A stretch of DNA of 64,000 nt from Ancylobacter polymorphus (GCF_030813495.1 NZ_JAUSUI010000001.1:310001-374000); one strand, 5' to 3'. Numbered from the stretch's first letter, positions 27,288 through 37,186 are shown. Notes: generated by a model from the sequence alone, not told the origin. Numbers and translations are program-made.

Positions 27288-27698
27288 TCAATCCGTCGGC
27301 GCGGTCACCGGCGCCCCGAAGGGGTAGCTGCTGCCGGCGAAGGTCGGCTCCAGGTACAGCGTGGCGAGGTCTTCCGGCGTGGTGATTGTGTGCAGCACCG
27401 CGCCCGTCTCGCGGTCGCCGATCAGTACGCACGCCTCGCCCTCAAGCGCCGGATCGCGCTCCGGCCGGGCGATGATGATGTACCAGCCCGGCAGATAGTC
27501 GCGCACCTCGCGCTCATAGGTCCCGCCCATGCCGTCTTCGGCGGCCTCGGTGCCGTTGACGCGATAGGCGCGGACATTGGGAATGACGCAGCTCGTATCC
27601 CACAGCCGGGCGCCGGGCTCGATCCCCTCAATCGTGAGGGCGGGGAGCGCAGCAAGGGCGGCCGCCTCGTCAGGGAAGCGCAGGAGATAATCGATCAT
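27288..27698 (-). CDS. Tail-fibre-cluster protein of unknown function
   Basis: 136 residues, acidic, beginning MIDYLLRFPDEAAALAALP and with GWYIIIARPERDP near residue 95. Small proteins of this kind often follow fibre genes and may assist fibre assembly or attachment, but no family is certain. It overlaps the fibre gene by 4 bases and is the last gene before the terminator-like hairpin. Confidence 0.7.
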   Translation of the reverse strand: MIDYLLRFPDEAAALAALPALTIEGIEPGARLWDTSCVIPNVRAYRVNGTEAAEDGMGGTYEREVRDYLPGWYIIIARPERDPALEGEACVLIGDRETGAVLHTITTPEDLATLYLEPTFAGSSYPFGAPVTAPTD

Positions 27699-28957
27699 TC
27701 CAGCAACCCTTGCAATTGTACGTCAGTGAAGTCGCCATGCGACCACATTGCGAGGCGCTCAATGGTATCATTCCATGGCGCGGCGCCTGCGCGGCTACCA
27801 ATCGTAATCCGGGCAAGGTCTGCCGCGGGGGCGGGCTGAGTGGTAACGTTTATCACCGTGCCCCCGAGGGCGGTTCCACGCCACCCCTGTGCAGCACTCC
27901 AAGAAAGGGCGCCGTAGAACTCGGCACCGGGGGCAATCCCGGTCGCTAGCCGATACGTGCCCACACCGCCGGGAAAGGCCATCCAAACCTCGTTCGACCG
28001 GCCGAAGTTGTCGATACCGATGCGATTGGCGGTGGAAGCGGCGGGCATGAGGTTAAGCAGAACGTTAGCGTCGCCGACATTGCCATACCGTGGCATATGG
28101 GCGCCGAAGGCGATGGTGAAGCCATTGGCCGGCACAATCGGTAGCGGCATGGACAGGTTGTCGGTTCCCCTTACCCCGGTGGTCGCACCCGTGACGATGT
28201 AGGAAGACGCGCGAGAACCGGCTTCAAGCTGGAAGCCCGTGACCTTGATGCGCCGCTGCTGATTGGTCGTCGCTTGGAAGACGCCAACGCCGCCCGTGCC
28301 ACCACTGGTGCCACTCCATCCGCACCGCCACACTTTGGTGCCCACGCGCGCGATTACGGTCGGCACGAGTGTGGGGCCGCCTGCTACCAAGGCGAAGGTG
28401 TTAAGCCCGCTGACAGCACCGCCACCGAAAACCGGCGGCGCACCGTCTTCCATCTCAACCAAAACGGAAAGCGTCGCCTGCGTGCCGGTCGCGAGCGGGT
28501 TCGCCTTATAAGCCCACGCGTTGGCCGTGGTGTTATTGAGCCGGAGACCCGTCCTTCCGCCCTCGATGTCGGATACAGCCGTAATATTACTGCCGCTGAT
28601 CAAGTCGGCCGTGCCGGCCGGGCACTCGCTGTAGGTCAGCAGATTGGTCGCCGCTCCCTCGATCCGAACGCCTAGCGGCTCGCGTGTCACCGGGTCATGG
28701 TCGTAGCGGAGCGCGTTGCTGCCGACCATTTCGTAAACGCCATCGGCCCGCCACCGCCCTGCCGCCGAGGCGCGCGAAAAGGCCATGTCTGCCGCGACCG
28801 AGCCCCAGCGCGGCACACCGGCCGCCGAGCGGAAGCCGTATTTCTGCCCGGCGAAGTCCAGCAGCGCCGCCGCGCCCGGCGCACCCTTGGCGGCCATCCA
28901 GGCGCCGACCTCGGACGGCCCGATGATGGACGGCGCCGCGCCGAGCAGCACCGTCAC
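27695..28957 (-). CDS. Phage fibre/spike protein with lectin-like C-terminus
   Basis: 420 residues. The middle part (DPVTREPLGVRIEGAATNLL) is the conserved strip of the 'phage head spike fibre' domain, followed by concanavalin-like beta-rich sequence with many Gly and Thr. It is probably a receptor-binding component of the tail fibre, and thus a host-range determinant. Confidence 0.72.
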   Translation of the reverse strand: MTVLLGAAPSIIGPSEVGAWMAAKGAPGAAALLDFAGQKYGFRSAAGVPRWGSVAADMAFSRASAAGRWRADGVYEMVGSNALRYDHDPVTREPLGVRIEGAATNLLTYSECPAGTADLISGSNITAVSDIEGGRTGLRLNNTTANAWAYKANPLATGTQATLSVLVEMEDGAPPVFGGGAVSGLNTFALVAGGPTLVPTVIARVGTKVWRCGWSGTSGGTGGVGVFQATTNQQRRIKVTGFQLEAGSRASSYIVTGATTGVRGTDNLSMPLPIVPANGFTIAFGAHMPRYGNVGDANVLLNLMPAASTANRIGIDNFGRSNEVWMAFPGGVGTYRLATGIAPGAEFYGALSWSAAQGWRGTALGGTVINVTTQPAPAADLARITIGSRAGAAPWNDTIERLAMWSHGDFTDVQLQGLLE

Positions 28958-29397
28958 GAGAGGTCTCCCTGCACGTGCCAGACGACATTGGTGCCGTCAT
29001 TAGCGATGACGCGGGCGATAACCAGCGCGCCATCGCCCGGCAGCTTGGTGCCGGTCGGGTGCGTCTTGAGCACCGCTCCGGCGGCGGCGGCGACCGTCAC
29101 CTCGCCGGCGCCGAGCCGGGAGAGCGGGATATTCCAGCCGACCGGGAAGTCCGGATCGTTCGGGAAGGTGATGGCGCAGGCGGCCGTGAAGTGCTTCTCC
29201 AGCCCGCGATCCTCGACCGCCGGGGACCATGCGGCGGCGGTGATCACCTCGGGCGTGCCGCCGACGAGGGCGGTGTAGAGCGCCTGCACCAGCGCCGCCT
29301 TGCCCGCCGCGTCGTCCCATTCGGGCTGCAGTAACACCTTCATGGCCGCGACCAGATCGGCGCGGCTTTCGGCGGGGTTTGCGATATTAATCCCCAT
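28954..29397 (-). CDS. Tail-associated protein of unknown function
   Basis: 147 residues. The N-terminus (ESRADLVAAMKVLLQPEWDD) is helical and the rest beta-rich. It overlaps the fibre gene by 4 bases and lies 3 bases after the stop of the large fibre gene, so it belongs to the fibre cluster. It could be a baseplate-fibre connector; this is a guess from position. Confidence 0.6.
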   Translation of the reverse strand: MGINIANPAESRADLVAAMKVLLQPEWDDAAGKAALVQALYTALVGGTPEVITAAAWSPAVEDRGLEKHFTAACAITFPNDPDFPVGWNIPLSRLGAGEVTVAAAAGAVLKTHPTGTKLPGDGALVIARVIANDGTNVVWHVQGDLS

Positions 29398-29400
29398 GGG

Positions 29401-30525
29401 TCACGCCTCGTAGAAGGTCAGGTGGACGTGAGAAGGATCGAGAAAGCCGCCAACGGCCTGATTGGCGGCCATGCACGTCACGTCCAGATACTCCGCCGCC
29501 TGCGCGGCGATCCCGCACGAGGTCACCGACCCGCCGCTATAGGAGATGGCCGACGCCACGACGTAAGCGGCGGTTTTCATCGGCGTGGTGAAGGTGATGC
29601 GATATGCCCCCGCACTGAGGCGGGCGACCGTCGAGACGTTGCGCTGCCCCCGGATCGTCGGTGACGAGCCGCCGGCGAAGTTCACGAACGCCGCCGGCCC
29701 GGCCGCGACGAGGGCCGGCTTGAGGGTCGCCGCATCGGGATAGCGATCGGCAGTGCCGGCCGTCAGGTCATCCGCCGTCGCCTTGCGCACCACGCCGGCA
29801 TCGGCCGTCGTCGCGCCCACTTTCAACGCGGCCCAGATTTCGGCCGCCGTCGCCAGCGTCCGCAGCCCGCGCAGGCCCGCGCCGATGCCGATCGTGGTCA
29901 GCGCTTGGGTTTCCGTCGTGTCGTCGAACAGGCCCTGAATGAGCGTACTCACGCCGAGATTACCCAGCGCCTGCGCCTTCTGGCCGGCGGAGAGCCCCTG
30001 CGCCGCATCGATCCGCAGGCGGTTGCCCAGCGCGGTCGAGACCGTCGTGGCGAAGGCCGGATCGTTGCCCAGGGCGGCGGCGAGCTCGTTCAGCGTGTCC
30101 AACGCCGCCGGCGAGCCGCCGACAATGCTCGAGATCGCGCTGTTGATCAGCGAAATCACCGTGTCCTGCCAGCCGGTCACGTCGCCGAGCTGCAGCGCCG
30201 CAGCGATCCATTGGGAGCCGACCTTCTTGAGAAACTGGCCGTTCGCGCCGGCGGAAACGTCGACGTCGGTGAGCTCGTCGAGCGCCGGCCGCCAGTTCCC
30301 CGGCATCTTGCCCGCCAGGGCCTCCACGAGTCCGACGATCTGCGCCATCTCGTGCTGGTGCGAAGTCGGCGCCTTGCCGGCGAGGAGCACGTTCAGCGCC
30401 TGAACCGCCGCATCGATGACCATGAACGCCTCAGCGAGGCGCGGAACATCGTAGTCCTGCGTGTTGCTGTTGAAGACCGGCAGCGGCAGGTTCAGGTAGG
30501 GCGTGATTTCGTCAACGTTGGCCAT
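29401..30525 (-). CDS. Tail fibre protein
   Basis: 374 residues. The N-terminal attachment part (VPRLAEAFMVIDAAVQAL, then KAPTSHQHEMAQIVGLVEAL) is characteristic of tail fibres, including the His box SHQHE. A long helical and repeat-rich shaft (about 110-270) leads to a compact C-terminal tip with a receptor-binding character (RITFTTPMKTAAYVV, SHVHLTF). It probably defines host specificity together with the neighbouring spike. Confidence 0.8.
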   Translation of the reverse strand: MANVDEITPYLNLPLPVFNSNTQDYDVPRLAEAFMVIDAAVQALNVLLAGKAPTSHQHEMAQIVGLVEALAGKMPGNWRPALDELTDVDVSAGANGQFLKKVGSQWIAAALQLGDVTGWQDTVISLINSAISSIVGGSPAALDTLNELAAALGNDPAFATTVSTALGNRLRIDAAQGLSAGQKAQALGNLGVSTLIQGLFDDTTETQALTTIGIGAGLRGLRTLATAAEIWAALKVGATTADAGVVRKATADDLTAGTADRYPDAATLKPALVAAGPAAFVNFAGGSSPTIRGQRNVSTVARLSAGAYRITFTTPMKTAAYVVASAISYSGGSVTSCGIAAQAAEYLDVTCMAANQAVGGFLDPSHVHLTFYEA

Positions 30526-30539
30526 GGGCCACAGGCTCC

Positions 30540-33500
30540 TCAGTAGCTGAAGAAGCGGGGCTTTCGAGCCCGGACGCGCGCCGCCGGTCCGCCGGTGAGG
30601 CTGACCTTCAGCCGCACCAGATCGGCGGTGACCCCGGTCTTGTGGTAGCGCCGCTCGATGGCGCCATCGGTGAGCACAGTGGTGCTCGCGAGCGTCATCG
30701 GTTCAAAGACGTCGTTGGCCTTGTCCATGCTGACGGTGAGCGTGGCGCCCGCTGGCAGAAGCGCTTGGATGCGCCCAACGACGTTGACCCCCGTGCCGGC
30801 GACGAAGGCGCGGCTGACATAGTCGCCCGTCGTGCGGATCTTGCCGCACAGCAGGGTGACATAGGGATAGAGCACCGGGCTCACCTCGGCCGTGCCGCGC
30901 AGCACCGCCCAGAGCTTCACGGCCTCCGTCACATACTCCGAGAACTCGTGCGGCTCATTGGGCAGCAGCACGATGATCTCGCCGTTCGCGCGCTCCAGCT
31001 CGAACCAGAAGGCGCAATCGGAGGTCGGGATCTCCACGGTCGCCCGGATGCGCAGATCCGAGCAGTCGACGAGATTGAACGTTCCGAGGTTCTCCCGGCG
31101 CGTCGTCGCGGTGAAGCGCGCGGCATAGATCCGGCTGGTAATGTCGGAGTTCTGGTGGTGATCCCAGGACACCGCATTGCTGGAGCTGTGGCGGTTGCCG
31201 GCCGCATAGGGCTGGGCCGCCACCGTCTCCTGCCGGAGCGCATCGAACTCGCCGACATTGGCGACCGAGATCGAATGCTCGCCGTCATCGGTCTTGATGA
31301 CGAACGCACTCAGGCCGGTGGCGCCCCGCACCACCGGCCAGTCCCACCGTGCCGAGATCCAGTCCCCGTCAGAGACCGTCGACATTGGGACCGAGGCGGT
31401 TGCGAAGACGTCGGTGGTCGGGTCGCCGTCGCGCATGTCCACCAGTTCGACCGCGAGCGGACGCGCCGGATTGCCGACCTTGCAGATGCGGAAGTCGACG
31501 CCGGTGATGTGGCGCACGGTGAGCGGCGCGAAGCTCTGCGCTTGCGGGTCACGCTCTTTCGGGCCATTGCGGCGCGCCGGGCTGTTCTGCGGCTGAGTGC
31601 TGCCGCCGCCATTGGACTGTGGCGGCGGCGGCGGCACGGTGGTGACCGTCACCACGCGCTGCATCACGCTGATGTCGATGATGCCGTCGCCGGTGAACTC
31701 GGCCCAAGCCTCGGCACCGCCGGCACCTCGCGCATAGACCATCTTGGTCCCGGTGGTGATCCCCTCCGGGATCACGAAGGACGCGGCGATCTTCCCAGCG
31801 CCATCAGCAACCCGGGCCGGGCTCGGCGTAAGGTCAAGACCGTCGAACTCGAAATAAGACAGGATCTCGCCCGCTCCGAACCCCTCGATCAGATAATCGA
31901 CCTCGATCTGGCGCAGAAAGGTCGCCGACTCCTGGCGCCGCGACATGAGCTGCTCGCTCGTGGTGGTTCCCGCTCTCGTCCCCGTGACCTGCACGGTGCG
32001 ATCCGAGAGCCATTCCGTGCGGGTCTCGGTCCACATATCCACCGCCGGCGAGAGCGAAAGCTTGGCCGGCAGGGGGTAGAAGTTCTGGTACGGGTTGATC
32101 TTTACGCAGGCCGTCACGAACGGCTGGTCGATGATCAGCTCGTCGACATAGGGCAGCAGCACCGGGCCCGTCATCGGCACGGTGATGATGGTCGGATCGA
32201 TCGCCAGCCGAATCTCGTTGTCGACGATCGCCGCCGTCTGCGGCACGCCGCCGTCCCGGTAGTCGTCATTGTCGAGCGGGTCGACGAACATGCCGTTCTT
32301 GGCGACCGGTTCGCGTTGATCCGCGTCCTGCTCAAGCCGGGCGAGCGCCAGCGTGTCGGCGTTGCGCAGCACCAGGTCCATGAACCGCCAGAGCATCGGC
32401 AGTGGACAGGCCGCCGTGCCGTTGTTCACGACGATGGGCGTGCCCCGCCAGTCGTTGTGAATGTCGGCGAGGCCGAGCACATCCGCCGGTTCGATCGGCG
32501 GCTTCGGGGTACGCGCCGACACCCCCCGCAGATAGAGCACGTCGCCCTGCTGGTTGAGGCAGAGGCGGTCAGTGCGCGGCAGCTTCCAGTGATAATTCAC
32601 CAGCACGGTGCTGCCGGTGACACCGCCGGACACAACGATGTCGTCGAGGCCGATGGTGGTCGGGGCCACGGTCTCCAGATAGGTATAGGTGACCGTGTAG
32701 CTGGAGCCCGTCGCCGGCTCCGCGCCCGCTGGCGCCCACGAGATGCTGTTCCCGTCCCGCACATAGGCGCTGGTGGCGAATGTCGTGCCACCCTGCACCA
32801 CCAGCTCGATCGTCTGCACGCTCGACTTCGGCAGCAGGTCGGAGGTTCCGGCGACCGGGCCGCGCACGATGGTGCTGCTGGTCCGCTTGACCACCGTGAC
32901 CGAGTTCACTGCCGCGATCGGGCCGTTCAGCAGCCGGATCGTCGCGGTGCCGCTGCCCCCGTCGTCGAAGACGTGCGGCTCGGCGCCGACCTGCGCGACG
33001 TTCCACTCGATCGGCTCGCCGTAGCGCAGCGCGGCGGTGCGCGTGCGGGTGTTGCCATAGATCGAGGCGATGCCCTCGGAGACCGAGAAGTGCATCGCGG
33101 AGCCTACCTGGCCCAGCGCGGTCACGATGCAGCCCTTGGCGATGTAGTTGCCGCCCGTGACCAGCACGTCCTTCGCAGCGATCTGCGCGTTGATGGTGGC
33201 GAGCGAGCTGGGGCCGGTCTGGTCGATCACGGTGCCGTCGCGCGCGACGTAGACCTGATAGTAATCGCCCGGCTCGCTCAGGCTGCGCAGGGACCATGCA
33301 ACCGTCGGCACCTCGCGCGCCGCGCCGTCCTCGCCCTCGGCCTTCGAGCCGGGATGCAGGCCGCGCAGCGCCGGCAGGTCGTCCCCATCCAGATAGGAGG
33401 TGACGATGCGGATGCCGATCGAGACCTCACCTTCGAGGTCGATGCCTTCCAGGATTCGCTCCGGCACGTCGCGCATGTCACCGGCGGCGTAGATCTTGCC

Positions 33501-33740
33501 GGCCGCAAGGATGATGCGGCCGGTCTCGACGTCGATCGACACCTGCGCGCCGGAATAGCGGTCGCCGTCGCGGGCGACCATGTCTCCGACGCGCTGGATG
33601 CGGCGTCGCATGATCGACTGCGCTTCATTGGCCTCGGCCGCCTGCACGAAGTCGCCCGCCTTGTGAACGAGGCCGGCAAACTGCGGAAAGGCCGCGTTGC
33701 GGTCATAGGCGCCGGGGACAAACGGGTGCTCGTAGGCCAT
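30540..33740 (-). CDS. Large DUF4815 phage tail/baseplate protein
   Basis: 1066 residues from ATG 33740. The first 370 residues match DUF4815 (AYDRNAAFPQFAGLVHKAGDF and the following oligomerisation region). The middle is beta-rich; a proline/glycine linker (PPPPPQSNGGGSTQPQNS) near residue 770 separates a C-terminal part. Homologues sit between gene I and the fibres in myophages and are likely short tail fibres or baseplate adaptors. The reading frame extends above 33740 through gene I, but that segment is a shadow of that gene. Confidence 0.82.
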   Translation of the reverse strand: MAYEHPFVPGAYDRNAAFPQFAGLVHKAGDFVQAAEANEAQSIMRRRIQRVGDMVARDGDRYSGAQVSIDVETGRIILAAGKIYAAGDMRDVPERILEGIDLEGEVSIGIRIVTSYLDGDDLPALRGLHPGSKAEGEDGAAREVPTVAWSLRSLSEPGDYYQVYVARDGTVIDQTGPSSLATINAQIAAKDVLVTGGNYIAKGCIVTALGQVGSAMHFSVSEGIASIYGNTRTRTAALRYGEPIEWNVAQVGAEPHVFDDGGSGTATIRLLNGPIAAVNSVTVVKRTSSTIVRGPVAGTSDLLPKSSVQTIELVVQGGTTFATSAYVRDGNSISWAPAGAEPATGSSYTVTYTYLETVAPTTIGLDDIVVSGGVTGSTVLVNYHWKLPRTDRLCLNQQGDVLYLRGVSARTPKPPIEPADVLGLADIHNDWRGTPIVVNNGTAACPLPMLWRFMDLVLRNADTLALARLEQDADQREPVAKNGMFVDPLDNDDYRDGGVPQTAAIVDNEIRLAIDPTIITVPMTGPVLLPYVDELIIDQPFVTACVKINPYQNFYPLPAKLSLSPAVDMWTETRTEWLSDRTVQVTGTRAGTTTSEQLMSRRQESATFLRQIEVDYLIEGFGAGEILSYFEFDGLDLTPSPARVADGAGKIAASFVIPEGITTGTKMVYARGAGGAEAWAEFTGDGIIDISVMQRVVTVTTVPPPPPQSNGGGSTQPQNSPARRNGPKERDPQAQSFAPLTVRHITGVDFRICKVGNPARPLAVELVDMRDGDPTTDVFATASVPMSTVSDGDWISARWDWPVVRGATGLSAFVIKTDDGEHSISVANVGEFDALRQETVAAQPYAAGNRHSSSNAVSWDHHQNSDITSRIYAARFTATTRRENLGTFNLVDCSDLRIRATVEIPTSDCAFWFELERANGEIIVLLPNEPHEFSEYVTEAVKLWAVLRGTAEVSPVLYPYVTLLCGKIRTTGDYVSRAFVAGTGVNVVGRIQALLPAGATLTVSMDKANDVFEPMTLASTTVLTDGAIERRYHKTGVTADLVRLKVSLTGGPAARVRARKPRFFSY

Positions 33741-34909
33741 CAGAACCTCAGAAGAAGAGCGACGCAGTCGCGGGTGGTGCGCCCGAACTCGAGCGCGAGC
33801 GGCTGCTCGATGACGATGGGCCCGGCCGGCATGAGGCCGCCGGGCGGGAGGTGCTGCACCCCCGGCTTGAAGGTTGCCGCCGGCGCTGCAGAGAGGATGA
33901 AGCCGACGCTGGCCGCCGTGCTGCCATGTCCCTCGCCAAACGCGGTGAGCGCCTCCAGGTAGAGGAGCCTCGGCGCCGACGTGGCTGGCGCATACCGGGC
34001 GCCCTCGATGCGATAGACACCGGTAGGGCTCGGCACCACGCCGCGCCGGACGCGGCACCGCCGATAGAACAGCACCTCGCCGGCGGCGTCCTTAAAGACC
34101 GCCCATGCCGGGCCGGCGCCGGTCGCGGCAAGCATGCCGGCCGCTGCAGAAGCGACCTCGCTGGATGCCCAAGGCTGTGCGAGCCAAGGGCCGCCCCAGC
34201 GCGGCGAGCCGCCGCCGGCGGGGACAAACCTCAGCAGCTCGCCGTTGAGCGTGAGCGGCTCGCCGTCGACCTCGAGCGCCCATGGATCGGGGATGCCGAG
34301 CGCCCCCAGGTCCTCCGCCGTCACCTCGTGGGTGAACTCGAAGCGGCGGCCGAAGGACCATTTGGCTTTGCCGCCGGGCACTCGGACGCCGGAATCGTCT
34401 TCCCACGCCGAGCCGTCCCAACGGCTGTAGTCGCCCTCGGCGGCGCGAACATCGTAGCCGGCGAACCCGCGCCAGAAGTCAGAGCGCAGCGGCACGGACA
34501 GGCCGGCGATGCCATCGATGCGCGGCAGATCCGCTTCATCGTCCCGAACCCGGTCGAGCTCGAGTTGGAAGTGGTTCCACCAGCGCCAACGGACTGCGGC
34601 CTCCTCGATCTTCGCGCTGTACCCGAGCCATCCGAGTCCGCGCGCCATGGCCGCCGGCGTGCCACGCACGCGCTGCCAGGCGATGCCCTCGCGGATCAGG
34701 TCGTAGAGGTTCGGGACATAGGGCTGCAGCTCCCCGAGGCCGTACTCCCAGATCAGGTAGGGCAACAGGCTCGCCGGCGGGTTCAGCATCTTGAGGCCGT
34801 GGAGCGACCAGATAGCACCGTCGACCGCGGGGTAGGGGTCGGTGGCCCTCTCGAGAACCCGCTCGAAGGACGTCGGCTCGTGAACGAGGGGGGTGGTATC
34901 GGTGCTCAA
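33740..34909 (-). CDS. Baseplate protein I (gpI-like) with a long C-terminus
   Basis: 389 residues. The N-terminal 130 residues match P2 gpI (YLIWEYGLGELQPYVPNLYDLIREGIAWQRVRGTPAAM). The C-terminal 250 residues go beyond usual gpI length (about 180) and have beta-rich character, perhaps carrying fibre-attachment domains. It shares one base with the next gene and overlaps J by 4 bases. Confidence 0.85.
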   Translation of the reverse strand: MSTDTTPLVHEPTSFERVLERATDPYPAVDGAIWSLHGLKMLNPPASLLPYLIWEYGLGELQPYVPNLYDLIREGIAWQRVRGTPAAMARGLGWLGYSAKIEEAAVRWRWWNHFQLELDRVRDDEADLPRIDGIAGLSVPLRSDFWRGFAGYDVRAAEGDYSRWDGSAWEDDSGVRVPGGKAKWSFGRRFEFTHEVTAEDLGALGIPDPWALEVDGEPLTLNGELLRFVPAGGGSPRWGGPWLAQPWASSEVASAAAGMLAATGAGPAWAVFKDAAGEVLFYRRCRVRRGVVPSPTGVYRIEGARYAPATSAPRLLYLEALTAFGEGHGSTAASVGFILSAAPAATFKPGVQHLPPGGLMPAGPIVIEQPLALEFGRTTRDCVALLLRF

Positions 34910-35790
34910 TATGCGCGCCCCTCGTTGACAATCGAGATGTCGCCGAGCGCGATGGCCTCGTTCGGACCGGCCTCAACATAAGGGGTGATCACTTGAACGC
35001 GCTGCAGGCCGGCGATCATCAGGCGGGCTGTGACCCATTCCGGAACCAGATCGAAGCCAATGCCGCTCTCGGCCGCCCAGGCGGATCGAAGGGCGCCGGC
35101 CGCCTCGTTGATCACGGCGTCGGAGCTGTTCGGCAGCAGCCAAGCCTTGGCGGCAATGCTCACCACATTCTTGACGGCGGGGATGACCTTGATGACGTCG
35201 TTGACCATCCGGACCGCGTCGGCATTGAGGGCAGCCGTGACCGTCGCGAGAAGGCCAGCATCAGCGACGCCATTGTTGTCGGTGGAGAGCACGGCAACGT
35301 TGATCGTCGGGTCCCGTCCGTCTCGGTAAGGGCGCGCATCCTCGACCCGAAGGGACGCGCCCAGCGCCTCGCCTCGATAGCGCGGCGCTGTGCCACCCGT
35401 GGAGCGGCCTTGGATGGCGAGAATGGTGCGGAGCTTGAGCCGCTGGTCGGTCTCCCCGACGAGCCGGGTGACGCCATAGAACACCGCGAGGTGGTCGATG
35501 TCGCTGCCGCTCGCGTATGCCAACAGGTTCGCCCGGATCGCGTCGTTGATCCTGCCGCGAAGCAGCATCTCGCGAAATGCACCGGGTCGAAAGATGATCC
35601 GCGTTTCCTCGGTTTCGAGGTGGGCGGTGTCGAAGGGTGGGAGATTCAAGTCCGGCCGTTCGGAGCGCAGCGCATCCCAGCCGGCGAGAAAATCCGCGAC
35701 ATGCCGCGCGAGGATCTGCTCGACGCCAAGCGTCTCGATCGCCTCGGCCGCCGGGAAGCCGGCGAGATCGGCAATCGTCAGCACGGCCAT
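34906..35790 (-). CDS. Baseplate assembly protein J
   Basis: 294 residues from ATG 35790. The gpJ pattern is clear (LARHVADFLAGWDALRSERPDLNLP, then ANLLAYASGSDIDHLAVFYGVTR and AILAIQGRSTGGTAPRYR). gpJ forms the wedge of the baseplate. The extended upstream frame belongs to gene W's coding strand in another frame. It lies 2 bases after the W stop. Confidence 0.92.
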   Translation of the reverse strand: MAVLTIADLAGFPAAEAIETLGVEQILARHVADFLAGWDALRSERPDLNLPPFDTAHLETEETRIIFRPGAFREMLLRGRINDAIRANLLAYASGSDIDHLAVFYGVTRLVGETDQRLKLRTILAIQGRSTGGTAPRYRGEALGASLRVEDARPYRDGRDPTINVAVLSTDNNGVADAGLLATVTAALNADAVRMVNDVIKVIPAVKNVVSIAAKAWLLPNSSDAVINEAAGALRSAWAAESGIGFDLVPEWVTARLMIAGLQRVQVITPYVEAGPNEAIALGDISIVNEGRAY

Positions 35791-35792
35791 CG

Positions 35793-36218
35793 TCAGGCTC
35801 CTGATACGGTGAGGATGCCGCCGGCGCTCTGCAGGCGGAGCTTGCTCGCCACGCCGCTCTCCGGCGTGAAGTCGCCGAGGTGCCCGCGTGGGAAATAGAT
35901 GCCCTCGAGGATGACCTCGAGGTTGCCATCTCGCCCCAGCGAGACCGGCGTGATCTTGACCAGGCGAAACCGTGGTTCTGCCGGAAGGCCATTGAGCTGG
36001 CGGATGGTCAGGGCGAGCGCGATCGCGCGAAAGAACCGCGTAATCGTCGTCGCTGTGCCGAGCTTCCCGAGAAGGCTCATGCCCGGGAAGCCGAACCATT
36101 CGCGGAGGATGGCGTCGCCCAGCCCGGTGGTGAAAATGACCCCGATCGACTGCACGACATGATCAAAGTCCGTCAGGAGCCTCCCGGTCTCCCGATTAAG
36201 GCCCGCCGAATGGGCCAT
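35793..36218 (-). CDS. Baseplate wedge protein W (gp25-like)
   Basis: 141 residues with the GPW/gp25 pattern: HVVQSIGVIFTTGLGDAILREWFG near the N-terminus and RFFRAIALALTIRQL. It nucleates sheath assembly at the baseplate. Adjacent to J, as in P2 and in T6SS/Mu clusters. Confidence 0.92.
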   Translation of the reverse strand: MAHSAGLNRETGRLLTDFDHVVQSIGVIFTTGLGDAILREWFGFPGMSLLGKLGTATTITRFFRAIALALTIRQLNGLPAEPRFRLVKITPVSLGRDGNLEVILEGIYFPRGHLGDFTPESGVASKLRLQSAGGILTVSGA

Positions 36219-36221
36219 GGG

Positions 36222-36416
36222 CTACTTCTTGCCCTTCTTGGCCGGCTCTTCCCCGAAGGGTTCGATCACCTGCTGGCGAAGCGGATGCTCCGCCTGGGCG
36301 TCGGTCAGCATGAGCGGCGCTCTGCCGGCAAGGATCTCGGCGTCGCGAATGCGCTGCCCCGCGACATGCGATCCAGCGGACGGAAGCACCCGGAAAGGCT
36401 TTTCCAAGGTCATCAT
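36222..36416 (-). CDS. Small protein between gene W and the tail tip
   Basis: 64 residues from ATG 36416, with a clean GAAGGAGA site upstream on the minus strand. It is charged and ends with a lysine-rich tail (EEPAKKGKK). It lies exactly in the operon between W and PAAR genes. No family is recognised; it could be a chaperone or regulator for tip assembly. Confidence 0.65.
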   Translation of the reverse strand: MMTLEKPFRVLPSAGSHVAGQRIRDAEILAGRAPLMLTDAQAEHPLRQQVIEPFGEEPAKKGKK

Positions 36417-36424
36417 GGTCTCCT

Positions 36425-36694
36425 TCAGGGGATGCGGAAGAACGGGCGGCCGGTGGTCGCGTGGCCACAGATCGCGAGATGGCCTTCCCGGCAGACCGGG
36501 ATGCCGTTGAACCGAAAGCTCGGCGAACCTTCCGCCATCACCGGATTGCCGACATGCGGGGGCAGCGGCGGGTGAGATGCAACGTGATCGCCGAGAAGCA
36601 CGACAGTCGCGCCGTCGACAGTGAAGCCGGCACCCTGCATTCCAAGCTGGACGCCCCCGGCATAGTCGATGCCGACGCAAGCTATGCCAGGCAT
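36425..36694 (-). CDS. PAAR-like spike tip protein
   Basis: 89 residues. The PAAR signature is visible (GDHVASHPPLPPH, SPSFRFNGIPVCREGHLAICGH), so it should cap the tail spike and bind a metal at the tip. It lies between W and V, as in P2-related phages that use a separate PAAR tip. Confidence 0.85.
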   Translation of the reverse strand: MPGIACVGIDYAGGVQLGMQGAGFTVDGATVVLLGDHVASHPPLPPHVGNPVMAEGSPSFRFNGIPVCREGHLAICGHATTGRPFFRIP

Positions 36695-36697
36695 AGG

Positions 36698-37186
36698 CTA
36701 ACCCTTCGCGAAATCGTAGTCGGGGGCGACCATTTTCAGGCCGGAGCCGGTCAGCTCGAAGCTCGCGCCGTCGCACTCCAGGACGATCTTCGGTCCTTTG
36801 ATCGACAGCTCGTCGCCCTTGAGCGTTATGGTCCACGGCCCGAAGGTCAGGACATGCTCGTCACCCTTCTCGCTGGGGGACGGGTTCGCCTCGCTTTGCG
36901 TGCGAGGATGGAGCGTCCCCATCTCGAAGTCGCCGTTGTCCGAATGAAGATCCATCTGCTGCCCGATGCTGGGCGGGGTGTGAACCTTGAGGGCGCCCAT
37001 GACCTGCGCGTAGCGGACCCATGGGCTCAGGAACGGCTCCTCGTCTGTGCCGCCCAGCCGGATACGAGCCTTGCCCGCCTTCGCATCCACATGCGTGACA
37101 GGGCCGGTTGTCTTCGCATTGGCCGCGCGCCAATCCTGCTGGGTCGACCGCGCCAGCGCGTCAATCAGGTGCCGGACCTCAGTCAT
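36698..37186 (-). CDS. Baseplate spike protein V
   Basis: 162 residues from ATG 37186. It matches gpV: an N-terminal OB-like domain (RIRLGGTDEEPFLSPWVRYAQ, DGDTAEI-like acidic stretch), then repeated beta strands ending in GSGLKMVAPDYDFAKG. It forms the membrane-piercing needle below the hub. Its start overlaps the previous gene by 8 bases. Confidence 0.88.
   Translation of the reverse strand: MTEVRHLIDALARSTQQDWRAANAKTTGPVTHVDAKAGKARIRLGGTDEEPFLSPWVRYAQVMGALKVHTPPSIGQQMDLHSDNGDFEMGTLHPRTQSEANPSPSEKGDEHVLTFGPWTITLKGDELSIKGPKIVLECDGASFELTGSGLKMVAPDYDFAKG

Noticed and set aside
30642-33962. A 1106-codon open frame antisense to the DUF4815 gene
   Set aside because: It mirrors the strong codon bias of the real gene on the other strand; its translation is Arg/Asp/His-rich with no domain character. 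The opposite strand has clear phage tail sequence.
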